64,000 bases of DNA from JTS-AC122 sp050246015 (GTDB taxonomy: Bacteria > Planctomycetota > Phycisphaerae > Phycisphaerales > UBA1924): positions 186,001-250,000 of the forward strand of contig JBFWWU010000002.1 in the NCBI GenBank assembly GCA_050246015.1. Reading direction: 5' to 3'. The first letter of the stretch is position 1; every line of letters starts with the position of its first letter. Positions 52,285-60,504 of this stretch are shown here, piece by piece. A model generated the notes under the pieces. The model saw only the letters and a list, made by a program, of their open reading frames with translations. It did not search any database and was not told the DNA's origin. Made by a program: the position numbers and the translations under genes.

Positions 52285-53877
52285 TTATCCGCCGATCCGT
52301 TCCCGCTCACCCGCGCCCCGCGTCTGCTTCGTCAGCCACTGATCGGCGATCTGCACGATCTTCTCGTGCAGGTCCTTGGCGGCGGCATCGCCCGTCCCGG
52401 GGATGTCATTGATGAGGATGCTGAACGCCACCCGCCGACCCGAATCGCTGTGCGTCACGTACCCCGACAAGGTTCGCACCTGGTTGATGTACCCGCTCTT
52501 GCCGCGGACCTCGTTCTTGACGTTGTTGGCGCGGAACCGGTTCGCCATCGTCCCCTCGACGCCCGCGCGCGGGAGTGAATCGACGAACGCCGACCCGATC
52601 TGCGAATCCCGCGCGCACGCCGACAGCCACGACGCCAGCAGCCTCGGCGTCACCCGGTTCGTCCGGCTCAGGCCCGACCCGTCCGTAATCACGGCGGCGG
52701 CGGCGAACTCCGGCCCCAGCCGATTGCGGATCTGCACGCGCACCGCGCTGGTCCCACTCCCCCACGTCCCCGGCAGGCCCGTCGAGACATGCCCGATCAG
52801 CTTCGCCAGCGATTCCGCGTACAGGTTCTCGGAATCGCCGTTGCATCGGCGGAGCACGACGCTCATCGGCGTGCGCACGACCGCCAGCACGTCCGTCGGG
52901 TGATCGAACTCCTCCTCGGGCCCGGCGAGCCGGACGAGCGACTCTCCCGCCACGCCGCGCCCGTCGCCCACCGTGATGAGCCGCTCGCCCAGGCGCTCGG
53001 CGAGCATCCGGCCCATCACCAGCGACGCCTCGTGAAGCGTCGTTTGGGCCGGCTCGCGCATCGATGCGCTCACGGTGCCGGTGATCGTGAACGTGTTCTG
53101 GTCGCCCTGACGCACCGCGCCGATCCGCGTCGAGCCGTCGCCCGCGCGCGTGGTGCGCGCCTTGTTCCGGACCTCGATCGCCGCGGTGCGCGGGTCGCTG
53201 CGGATCGTCGCCGGGTCCCCATCCCGTCCTGACGGCGCGGCGAACAACTCAAGCACGTTGGCGTGGAAGTTCAGCCCGCACACCTCGGCGCAGTACGACT
53301 TATCGAGTTGATTCCTCGGCCATTCCGAATGCACATACTCGCGGTCAAAGACCCGGTCATCAATGACGATCTCGGACACCGCCTTCATCCCCGAGCGTTC
53401 GACGCTCGCCGCGAGCCGATCGATCAGTTCGTCCACGGACATCCCCATTTCCTTCAGGATCGCGGGGTCGGCCAGCGCCGGGTCGCCGGCGCCGCGGATG
53501 ACCAGGCGGTCCCCGAATCGCTCGAGTTGGGTCATGAACTCGTACCCCGCGCCCAGCACGCTCAGCGCGGCTCCGGAGGTCAGGAGTTTCATGTTCGACG
53601 CCGGGATGAAATAGTCCGTCGCCCGCACTCCGGCCAGTTCGCGCCCCGTCTCCAGGTCGATCAGGCAGACGCCGATCTTGGCCCCCGAGAGCTTGGCGTG
53701 ATCGATCGCGTCGTTGACCTGCCGATTCAGGTCTTGCGCCGAGCATGCCGAGGTGATCGCCAGCACGAGCGGCACGATCACTCCCATCATCGCGCGCCCG
53801 AGGCGCGCGCCCATGTCGGGGCCTGAGAATCTCACCCGGTCGAGCGGCTTGGTGCGTGTCATCGGTCGTGCATCCAT
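52285..53877 (-). CDS. dacB: D-alanyl-D-alanine carboxypeptidase/endopeptidase (PBP4 type)
   Basis: 530 aa. Serine-type penicillin-binding protein of class C1 with all three motifs: SNMK (IPASNMKLLTSGAALS, catalytic Ser), S-x-N in GDSENLYAESLAKLIGH, and K-S/T-G in VRGKSGYINQVRTLSGY. DGSGLSRTNRVT, the PBP4 signature, lies between them. The N-terminal segment GRAMMGVIVPLVLAITSACS is a signal peptide that starts about 30 residues inside; an in-frame ATG at MGARLGRAM would give a more usual signal, so the true start may be later than 53877. It acts on peptidoglycan in the periplasm, which agrees with a peptidoglycan-containing planctomycete. Confidence 0.88.
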   Translation of the reverse strand: MDARPMTRTKPLDRVRFSGPDMGARLGRAMMGVIVPLVLAITSACSAQDLNRQVNDAIDHAKLSGAKIGVCLIDLETGRELAGVRATDYFIPASNMKLLTSGAALSVLGAGYEFMTQLERFGDRLVIRGAGDPALADPAILKEMGMSVDELIDRLAASVERSGMKAVSEIVIDDRVFDREYVHSEWPRNQLDKSYCAEVCGLNFHANVLELFAAPSGRDGDPATIRSDPRTAAIEVRNKARTTRAGDGSTRIGAVRQGDQNTFTITGTVSASMREPAQTTLHEASLVMGRMLAERLGERLITVGDGRGVAGESLVRLAGPEEEFDHPTDVLAVVRTPMSVVLRRCNGDSENLYAESLAKLIGHVSTGLPGTWGSGTSAVRVQIRNRLGPEFAAAAVITDGSGLSRTNRVTPRLLASWLSACARDSQIGSAFVDSLPRAGVEGTMANRFRANNVKNEVRGKSGYINQVRTLSGYVTHSDSGRRVAFSILINDIPGTGDAAAKDLHEKIVQIADQWLTKQTRGAGERERIGG

Positions 53878-54094
53878 GCGACAGAACTCTATTCGTTGCG
53901 GTGTGCTCCCCGGCCGCCGGACGAAACGCCCTCGGCTCCAAGCACAGCAGGAGCGGAACCTCCCCCCCTCCCCTTTCCCCGGCGCGGGTGGTCCGGCACA
54001 TGTGCCGCTCCGGCCCCGGCCGACTACTCATCGGCGCGCCACGCGACTCTTCGCCAGCGGAAATCCGACCCGCGGAACCGGACGCGCCGCCGCG

Positions 54095-54574
54095 TCACGT
54101 CGCGCCGGCAACCACGTCCACGTGCCCGGCGATGTACCGGTGTTTGCGACCCGCGAGTTCGAGCACTTCGTCGGCGATCGCCCGGCTTGTCAGTTCCCAC
54201 GTCGGCCAGAACGTCCCCGCGACCACCTTTGAAAAAATGATCCCATCGCGGACGGGTTTCTTCAGCCGACGCAGCGACAAAGACTGGATCATCCCGGTCG
54301 TGAGCGGCACGCACAACTGCGGCTTGGCCGGATTGGGGATCAGGAAGATCAGCGCCCGCGTGGGATCCTGGTCGCAGGAGTAGCAGAGCGTCCAGTGCCA
54401 GGGCGTCCCCAGCCACCGCACGTGCTCCGAGACTCCCTCGATGTCGAGGATCCTGCCGCGGACCTGTCCAAACGTCGCCGCGGCGGCGCGATCGATGATC
54501 CCCGCCTGCAGGTCCGCCAGAGAAGGTTCCCGAAACTTGTCCGCCCAGCGGTTTCGCGTCGGCTTGGGTTCCAT
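54095..54574 (-). CDS. Hypothetical protein
   Basis: 159 aa, soluble, no signal peptide. Blocks: WADKFREPSLADLQAGIIDR, LGTPWHWTLCYSCD, ALIFLIPNPAKPQLCVPLTT, and TFWPTWELTSRAIADEVLEL. This has the feel of a small DUF3788-like or related domain, but I cannot assign it. The ATG at 54574 is preferred over an upstream start that overlaps the divergent receiver promoter region. The 227-bp gap to the receiver gene is divergent. Confidence 0.6.
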   Translation of the reverse strand: MEPKPTRNRWADKFREPSLADLQAGIIDRAAAATFGQVRGRILDIEGVSEHVRWLGTPWHWTLCYSCDQDPTRALIFLIPNPAKPQLCVPLTTGMIQSLSLRRLKKPVRDGIIFSKVVAGTFWPTWELTSRAIADEVLELAGRKHRYIAGHVDVVAGAT

Positions 54575-54801
54575 GTCGCCTGTCCATCCACGAGGGGCCC
54601 GCGGGTTGCATCCCACGACGCACACCCGCCATTCGACATCGACAGATTCTACCGGCCGGACGAGCCCGGGTGCTTCGGTGACCGCCACATGCCGGATCCT
54701 CCGCGATCCGCCCGGGCGGCAAGACTTGCGCGAACGCCGACATGCACGATGGCCGGGTGTCTACCATCCACCACTCCGGCAGCACGCCGAGGAATACCAC
54801 T

Positions 54802-55320
54802 ATGACACGCACCCCCCATACTCAGGATTCGACCGCGTCGGAGCCGCATCCGCTGGGGGCCGGCGGCGATCACGATCTGGGTCAAGCCCTCGTGCTCATC
54901 GTCGACGATAACGCCCAGAACGTCGAGTTGCTCCACGCGTACCTGGAAGAACTCCAGTGCCGGCTAGGAACGGCGGCGGACGGGCTCGAGGCCCTGGCCG
55001 CGATCGATGCCGATCCCCCCGACCTGATCCTGCTCGACGTCATGATGCCCCGCATGAGCGGGTTTCAAGCCTGCTCCAAGATCAAGTCAAACCCGGTCAC
55101 GCGGGATATCCCGGTCGTCATGGTGACCGCTCTGAACGAAGTCGGCGACATCGAGCGGGCCGTTGAATCCGGCGCCGACGATTTTCTCACCAAGCCGGTG
55201 AACAAGATCGAACTGCTTACTCGCGTCCGGTCTCTGCTGCGCGTCCGCCTGCTCAGAAAAGAACTGGATCGGACCCTGGGACGACTGCGCGACCTGGAAC
55301 GTGGGGCGGGGAAGGACTAG
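54802..55320 (+). CDS. Single-domain response regulator (PleD-like receiver)
   Basis: 172 aa. One receiver domain: LVLIVDDNAQNVELLHAYLE (DD at about 37-38), the phosphorylated Asp in ILLDVMMPRMSGFQACSKIK, the switch Thr in VVMVTALNEVGDIERAVESG, and Lys in DDFLTKPVNKIELLTRVRSL. A helical tail follows, with no output domain. An orphan regulator or protein-interaction partner; the kinase at 32367 is a possible partner but it is far away. GAGGA is found 9-13 bases before the ATG at 54802. Confidence 0.88.
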   Translation: MTRTPHTQDSTASEPHPLGAGGDHDLGQALVLIVDDNAQNVELLHAYLEELQCRLGTAADGLEALAAIDADPPDLILLDVMMPRMSGFQACSKIKSNPVTRDIPVVMVTALNEVGDIERAVESGADDFLTKPVNKIELLTRVRSLLRVRLLRKELDRTLGRLRDLERGAGKD

Positions 55321-55333
55321 CGCGGCGGCACGG

Positions 55334-55576
55334 TCAGGCCCGGCCGCACTGGCCGCTCGACTTCCCGCACGGGCAGCACGCCGTGGGAAGCGAGCCCGCG
55401 GCGCTCGCGCGGGAAGCCGGCGAACCGCCCGATTTCGCCGCGAACGACGACAGTTTCCGAACAAAGCGGCGCCCGCGGCCCTCCGGGTCTTCGGCGGGCC
55501 GGTCGGCGTCCTTCATTGATCGCATCAACTCGATCACCGTCCCGTCGGCTTCGCAGACGTACTCGTAGATGGGCAT
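55334..55576 (-). CDS. FmdB-like regulatory zinc-ribbon protein with altered ribbon
   Basis: 80 aa. The start MPIYEYVCEADGTVIELMRS is the FmdB signature, but the first CxxC has been replaced by C-E-A-D and the usual CPxCG after about residue 30 is absent. Cys residues reappear only at the C-terminus (TACCPCGKSSGQC). The zinc site is therefore either relocated or lost. It converges with the receiver gene (13 bp) and its start region is divergent from purA. Confidence 0.7.
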   Translation of the reverse strand: MPIYEYVCEADGTVIELMRSMKDADRPAEDPEGRGRRFVRKLSSFAAKSGGSPASRASAAGSLPTACCPCGKSSGQCGRA

Positions 55577-55697
55577 GAATGATCGTACCCAGTTCGCCCC
55601 GCCGTTCCCCGATCATCGCCGACCTGACTCCGATGGCCGCGTGCGCGCTATCGTGTTCGGTTCGCCGCACCCCTCGGTACAAGAGCCCCTGGACACC

Positions 55698-57101
55698 ATG
55701 CCCGCACCGAATCCGACCCATCGAAGCCCTTCCAACCCGGGCCCGGCCGTTCAGGCGTCTCCCGGGCCGCACGCCGGGCATTCCGCGTGGCGCGGGTCGC
55801 GCGGCGCCGCCAGTTCCGCGGTCATTGGTCTTCAGTGGGGCGACGAGGGCAAGGGCAAGGTCGTTGACCTGATCGCGCCCGCGTTCGACGCGGTCGTGCG
55901 CTACAACGGCGGGGCGAACGCCGGGCATTCCGTCGTCGTGAACGGCGAACGCTTCGCGCTGCACCTGGTCCCCTCGGGGATCCTGTACCCCGACAAACTC
56001 GCCGTGATCGGCAACGGCGTCGTCGTCGACCCCGAGGCGCTCGTGCGCGAGTGCGACGCGCTGTCGGCCAAGGGCGTGAGCGTCAAAGGGCTCGTGGTCT
56101 CAAGCCGCGCCCACGTCGTCATGTCCTATCACAAGGCCGAGGACGAACTGCGCGAGCGACTGCTCGCCGGCGACGACGGCGAATCCATCGGAACGACGAA
56201 GCGCGGCATCGGGCCCTGCTACGCCGACAAGGCCCATCGCGCCACCGCGATCCGCATGGGCGACCTGCTTTCGCCGCACACGCTCCGGGCCCGGTTGGAG
56301 ACCATCTGCCGCGTGAAGTCGCAGTTGCTCGGCGCCTCGGCGATCACGCTCGACGCCGGCCAACTCGCCGACTGGGCTTCGCGACTGGGCGAGCGCCTGG
56401 GCCCGCATGTGCAGGACACGACCTACCTCCTGCACGACCTGTTGGGTGCGGGCAAGCGGCTCCTCTTCGAGGGCGCCAATGCCGCCCTCCTGGACGTCGA
56501 TCACGGCACCCACCCGTTCGTCACCAGTTCGAGTTGCACCTCCCTGGGCATCCCCGCGGGCACCGGCGTCCCCGGCGCACGCATCGGCGAGGTCATCGGG
56601 GTGGTCAAGGCGTACACCTCGCGCGTTGGAAACGGGCCAATGCCCACCGAACTGCTCGACGACCTCGGGCAGGGGATCCGCGAGCGTGGCCGCGAGTACG
56701 GGACGACCACCGGACGCCCCCGACGCGTCGGATGGCTCGACCTGGTCGCCGTCCGGTACGCCGCGATGATCAGCGGCGCCACCGGGATCGCCCTCACGCT
56801 GCTGGACGTCCTGTCGGGCCTCAGCGAGATCAAGGTGTGCATCGCGTACGAGGGAATCGGGCCCGGCGGCGCGGCCGTGGACCGCTTCGCGCCCGATGCC
56901 GAGGTCATGCGCCGCGCGCGGCCGGTGTACCGCACCCTGCCAGGGTTCGCGGACGATATCTCGGATGTTCGCAGTCGGAGCGCCCTCCCCGCCGGCGCCA
57001 AGGCATATATCGAGTTCGTCGAAGAGTTCGTCGGTGTCCCGGTGAAACTCATCGGCGTCGGCCCTGATCGCACCCAGACGATCGTTGACGGTCTGGCATG
57101 A
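55698..57101 (+). CDS. purA: Adenylosuccinate synthetase
   Basis: 467 aa, about 35 more than usual because of a Pro/Gly-rich N-terminal extension. It makes adenylosuccinate from IMP, aspartate and GTP. Motifs: GLQWGDEGKGKVVDLIAPAF (GTP loop), YNGGANAGHSVVV, GTTKRGIGPCYADKAHR, EGANAALLDVDHGTHPFVTS, KAYTSRVGNGPMPTEL and TTGRPRRVGWLDLVAVRYA. The ATG at 55698 gives the extension MPAPNPTHRSPSN; the frame is open further upstream. Confidence 0.93.
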   Translation: MPAPNPTHRSPSNPGPAVQASPGPHAGHSAWRGSRGAASSAVIGLQWGDEGKGKVVDLIAPAFDAVVRYNGGANAGHSVVVNGERFALHLVPSGILYPDKLAVIGNGVVVDPEALVRECDALSAKGVSVKGLVVSSRAHVVMSYHKAEDELRERLLAGDDGESIGTTKRGIGPCYADKAHRATAIRMGDLLSPHTLRARLETICRVKSQLLGASAITLDAGQLADWASRLGERLGPHVQDTTYLLHDLLGAGKRLLFEGANAALLDVDHGTHPFVTSSSCTSLGIPAGTGVPGARIGEVIGVVKAYTSRVGNGPMPTELLDDLGQGIRERGREYGTTTGRPRRVGWLDLVAVRYAAMISGATGIALTLLDVLSGLSEIKVCIAYEGIGPGGAAVDRFAPDAEVMRRARPVYRTLPGFADDISDVRSRSALPAGAKAYIEFVEEFVGVPVKLIGVGPDRTQTIVDGLA

Positions 57102-57147
57102 GCCCCGATCGCCGGGATGCCCAACCACGGCGGCCAATAATCGCGGC

Positions 57148-57762
57148 ATGCCCGACCAACCCCCCTCTTCATCCCCTCCCCCCCCGCCCGCCGCTTCTCC
57201 CTCGCGCGGCGCCGTCAGTTCGCCCATATTGCCGTACAAACTGGCGTGCCTGTGCGACCTGCGCGATAATGACGGGCGGATCCTGCTGCTGAAGCGGAAA
57301 AAATCGCCCAACCTCGGGCTTTGCTCCCCAATCGGTGGCAAACTCGACATGGACACGGGCGAATCGCCCGCGCAGTGCGCGCAGCGCGAGATCTTCGAGG
57401 AAGCCGGCATCCATGTGGCAACCGATCGCCTGTTCCTGGGAGCGCTCATCAGCGAACAGGCTTTCGAGGGCAAGGGCCACTGGTTGATGTTCTATTACCG
57501 GGTGATTGGTCCGGTGTGGGTTGAGCCGCGGGATATGCCGGAGGGAAGACTGGAGTGGTACACACCGGAACAGGTTGAGAGATTGCCGCTCCCGGAGACC
57601 GATCGGCGGATCATCTGGCCCATGATCCGCAAGCATGAGGGTGCGGCCCGCACCGATCCGTTTGCCAAACCAGATTTTTTCGCGCTTCACATCGATCTGT
57701 CGCGAGGAGATGGGGAACACATGCGGTGGATCATCGAACAGGAACAGGGCGAGCGCGCGTAA
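57148..57762 (+). CDS. Nudix hydrolase
   Basis: 204 aa. Nudix box GGKLDMDTGESPAQCAQREI followed by FEEAGI (REIFEEAG is the catalytic REUxEE core); the loop between GG and GES is two residues longer than in the commonest form. N-terminal region is a Pro/Ser-rich tail (SSSPPPPPAASPS). Substrate class is not determinable (nucleoside diphosphate derivatives). The ATG at 57148 (MPDQPPSS) follows purA by 46 bp on the same strand. Confidence 0.88.
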   Translation: MPDQPPSSSPPPPPAASPSRGAVSSPILPYKLACLCDLRDNDGRILLLKRKKSPNLGLCSPIGGKLDMDTGESPAQCAQREIFEEAGIHVATDRLFLGALISEQAFEGKGHWLMFYYRVIGPVWVEPRDMPEGRLEWYTPEQVERLPLPETDRRIIWPMIRKHEGAARTDPFAKPDFFALHIDLSRGDGEHMRWIIEQEQGERA

Positions 57763-57811
57763 ACACCGATGCGCGGCACGCGCGGACGCCGGCGAGGGAA
57801 CAGGAGCAAAT

Positions 57812-58303
57812 GTGATCGGCATCGCGGCGGCATTACCGGGGTGGTTGATCGTTCCGGCAGCGGGGGCGACGATGTTCCTGATCGCCCATCATGTGACGGG
57901 ACTGCAACGGACCAAGATGCCGCCGAGCCGCCGGCGAATCCGCACGGCGAACGGGCTCCTGATGATCTTCGTGACGGCCCTGCTCGGCTACGCGCTTGGG
58001 ATCATGCCGACGGCGCCGTCGGGGTCGGCCAACGTGTCGGAGGTGCGTTCGTTCGTGTTTGTGTGGGGGCTGATCATCGGACTGATGCCGATCGTGATCG
58101 GTCTGGGAATCCTCGATGCGATGAACACCATTCGTCTGCACCTGGGCGCGAGAAAGGGGCTGCGTCAACAACTGGGTGACAAGTTGGCGCGGGACGTGGT
58201 GATCAAGGCACGTCTGCGGGGGCAGGCGGCGGCGACGGCGGGCGCGCCCGAGGACGCCGCGGCGCGCGGCCGTATCATCCGCGATGAAACCCGCGGGGAG
58301 TGA
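57812..58303 (+). CDS. Hypothetical membrane protein
   Basis: 163 aa, GTG start with AGGAG 6-10 bases upstream (57802-57806). Three hydrophobic segments: LPGWLIVPAAGATMFLIAHH, ANGLLMIFVTALLGYALGIM, and FVFVWGLIIGLMPIVIGLGI, then a basic C-terminal helix (LRQQLGDKLARDVVIKARLR). No recognised family. It overlaps the lpxK start by 20 bp, so the two are probably translated from one mRNA. Confidence 0.7.
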   Translation: MIGIAAALPGWLIVPAAGATMFLIAHHVTGLQRTKMPPSRRRIRTANGLLMIFVTALLGYALGIMPTAPSGSANVSEVRSFVFVWGLIIGLMPIVIGLGILDAMNTIRLHLGARKGLRQQLGDKLARDVVIKARLRGQAAATAGAPEDAAARGRIIRDETRGE

Positions 58304-59405
58304 CCGCCGCGATGGGCCCCCGCAGGATCCGCGGGGACCGCTGAGCGCGCGCCTGGGTGCATTGGGGACGGTGCTGGGACGGGCGGCCGAGCCGCTGTAC
58401 AGGATGGGCATCAACCGGGTCAATCGGCGCTACGACGCCGGCGCCGGTGTCGTGCGGCTCGATGTTCCGGTGGTGAGCATTGGGAACTTGTCGGTGGGAG
58501 GCACGGGCAAGACACCGATGGTGGCGTGGGTGGCGCGCGAACTGGTGGGGCTCGGCATGAAGCCGTGCGTCGCGATGCGGGGATACGCGAGGTCGGGCGC
58601 GCACGGGCGATCGGATGAGGAGGACGAGTACGGCCGGCTGCTGCCGGGTGTGCCGATCGTGGCGCAACCGGATCGATCGGCGGGGATCGCGCGGCTGCTG
58701 CGGGGGTCGAGCGGGTCCCGGCCGGATGTCGTGGTGCTTGATGACGGTTTCCAGCATCGTCGGCTGGCGCGCGGGCTGGACGTGGTGCTGATCGATATCT
58801 CGCGGGATCCGTTTCAGGATCGGTTGCTGCCGGCGGGGTGGCTGCGCGAGCCGGTGGAGTCGCTCCGGCGCGCCGACGCCGTGGTGCTGACGCACGCGGA
58901 GTTGGCGCCCGACGAGGTAGGCGACCGAATCGAGGGCGAGGTGAGGCGCGTGATGGCGGGCGCGACGGGCCGCGACCGGGGCAACGGCGGGGCATCACCC
59001 CTGATTGCCCGCGCGCGGCACGTCTGGCGCGCGGTGAATGTGGGGGACGAATCGCGCGGAGTTGAATGGCTTCGGGGCGTGCGGGCCCTGGTGGTGTGCG
59101 CCGTCGGCAATCCGGGCGGTTTCATCGCGGGAGCACGCCGGCACGGGGTCATCGTCGCTGGCGAGGTCGTCCTGCCGGACCACGATCCGTACGCGCCGCG
59201 GACGCTGGATCGGATCGCCCGGGCGCTTGGGGCGAGCGGAGCGGAGGTGATTCTGACCAGCGAAAAGGACTGGTCCAAACTGCGCGATCGCGACGGAGAC
59301 TGGGCGCGCGGGCGCGCGGTCGCGCGTCCATCGCTGGGCATCGAGTTTGATCGAGGCCGGACGGAGTTCCTGCTGGGGCTGCGTCGCGCGGTCGGGCTTG
59401 CATAG
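58284..59405 (+). CDS. lpxK: Tetraacyldisaccharide 4'-kinase
   Basis: 373 aa; phosphorylates the lipid A precursor at the 4' position with ATP. Walker A is in SIGNLSVGGTGKTPMVAWVA (about 65-84), the metal/catalytic loop in VVLDDGFQHRRLARGLDVVL, then DPFQDRLLPAGWLREPVESL and the C-terminal region AVGNPGGFIAGARRHGV and LTSEKDWSKLRD. It occurs together with kdsB in this window, which implies lipid A-type lipopolysaccharide. Its TAG stop directly abuts the truncated mobile element copy 3. Confidence 0.92.
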   Translation: MKPAGSDRRDGPPQDPRGPLSARLGALGTVLGRAAEPLYRMGINRVNRRYDAGAGVVRLDVPVVSIGNLSVGGTGKTPMVAWVARELVGLGMKPCVAMRGYARSGAHGRSDEEDEYGRLLPGVPIVAQPDRSAGIARLLRGSSGSRPDVVVLDDGFQHRRLARGLDVVLIDISRDPFQDRLLPAGWLREPVESLRRADAVVLTHAELAPDEVGDRIEGEVRRVMAGATGRDRGNGGASPLIARARHVWRAVNVGDESRGVEWLRGVRALVVCAVGNPGGFIAGARRHGVIVAGEVVLPDHDPYAPRTLDRIARALGASGAEVILTSEKDWSKLRDRDGDWARGRAVARPSLGIEFDRGRTEFLLGLRRAVGLA

Positions 59406-59491
59406 GCCATGAGACCACGCACACCCCTTCCCCCCCTCCCCTCCCCGCCGGCTTGCGCCGCGCGGCTCAGATGAAACGAGCATGGTCACAT
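59406..59491 (+). mobile_element. MITE-like element, copy 3 (5'-truncated)
   Basis: 86 bp retaining only the right half of the element: GCCATGAGACCACGCAC, CTCCCCGCCGGC, GCGGCTCAGATGAAACG and the right end CATGGTCACATCC. The left half (GGGTGTGACCATCTG... to about the middle) is missing. The matching part starts right after the lpxK stop codon, so either a deletion removed the left half or the stop codon lies at the junction. No direct repeat was found at its flanks. Confidence 0.7.
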
Positions 59492-59541
59492 CCATCGTTC
59501 GCGCCGTCGATGGAGCGGCTCGGATCTGACTACGCTGGTGG

Positions 59542-60333
59542 ATGTTCGGCCTCTCGAAGCGACGCCGGAAGCGAGTTCGCGCCCGGCCATTCCCAGAGGC
59601 GTGGCTCGCGATTCTGCGCGCCCGCGTGCCCTATTTCCGTTGTCTCACGCCGGAGGATCAGGCCGAACTTACCGACCACATCAAGGTGTTCCTCGCCGAG
59701 AAGACCTTTGAAGGGTGCGGCGGGCTGATCATGACCGACGAGATCCGCGTCACGATCGCGGCGCAGGCCTGCGTCCTGCTGCTTCACCGGGAGACGGACT
59801 ACTACCCGGATCTCTGGACCATCCTGGTCTATCCGAGCGGCTACGTGGCCCCGGCGCGCACGCCGATGTTGAACGGGGTCGTGCTGGAAGGATCGGAACT
59901 TCGGGCCGGCGAATCCTGGCACCGGGGCTCGCTGGTATTGTCGTGGCGTGACGTGCTGGCGGGGTCCGCGCAGCCGTGCGATGGCAACAACGTCGTCTTT
60001 CACGAGTTCGCGCACCAACTCGACAGCGAATCCGGAGCGGTCGAGGGCGCGCCGGCGCTGGAAGGGCGCTCGGCGTACGCGGCGTGGGCACGAGTGCTGG
60101 GCCGGGAATTTCAGGCGCTGATCGCGGACCTGCGCCAACACCGCCCGACCCTCCTGAGCGCCTACGCCGCGAAGAACCCGGCGGAGTTTTTCGCCGTCGT
60201 GACGGAGGTGTTCTTCGAGCGGCCGCATGAACTGCGCGGCCGCCACCCGGAGTTGTACGAGCAGTTCCGACAGTTCTACAGGCAGGACCCCGCGTCGAGG
60301 GTCCCGTGTGAGGCGCCGTTGCCGCCGACCTGA
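59542..60333 (+). CDS. mtfA: MtfA-family zinc-dependent peptidase
   Basis: 263 aa, near the family length (~265). Zincin motif HEFAHQLDSE (about 154-163, H-E-x-x-H) with the third ligand Glu in AEFFAVVTEVFFERP. Upstream is the family strand CGGLIMTDEIRVTIAAQACV. In E. coli MtfA is a regulator of glucose transport through Mlc; that role is not established here. Starts 51 bp after the mobile element; ATG at 59542. Confidence 0.9.
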   Translation: MFGLSKRRRKRVRARPFPEAWLAILRARVPYFRCLTPEDQAELTDHIKVFLAEKTFEGCGGLIMTDEIRVTIAAQACVLLLHRETDYYPDLWTILVYPSGYVAPARTPMLNGVVLEGSELRAGESWHRGSLVLSWRDVLAGSAQPCDGNNVVFHEFAHQLDSESGAVEGAPALEGRSAYAAWARVLGREFQALIADLRQHRPTLLSAYAAKNPAEFFAVVTEVFFERPHELRGRHPELYEQFRQFYRQDPASRVPCEAPLPPT

Positions 60334-60504
60334 TGGGCCGAGCGGAACCAGTTTCTGGACGATCGACCGGCGGCGTGCCCGAATCCCCTACGATCTTCCA
60401 CAAAGGACCAAACCGGCGGGCTCGGAATCGGTAGTAGAAGAGTCACTCTCGCCACGAATCTGTACGAACATACTGCGAACATACGAACGGATCTGGAGCG
60501 CGCC

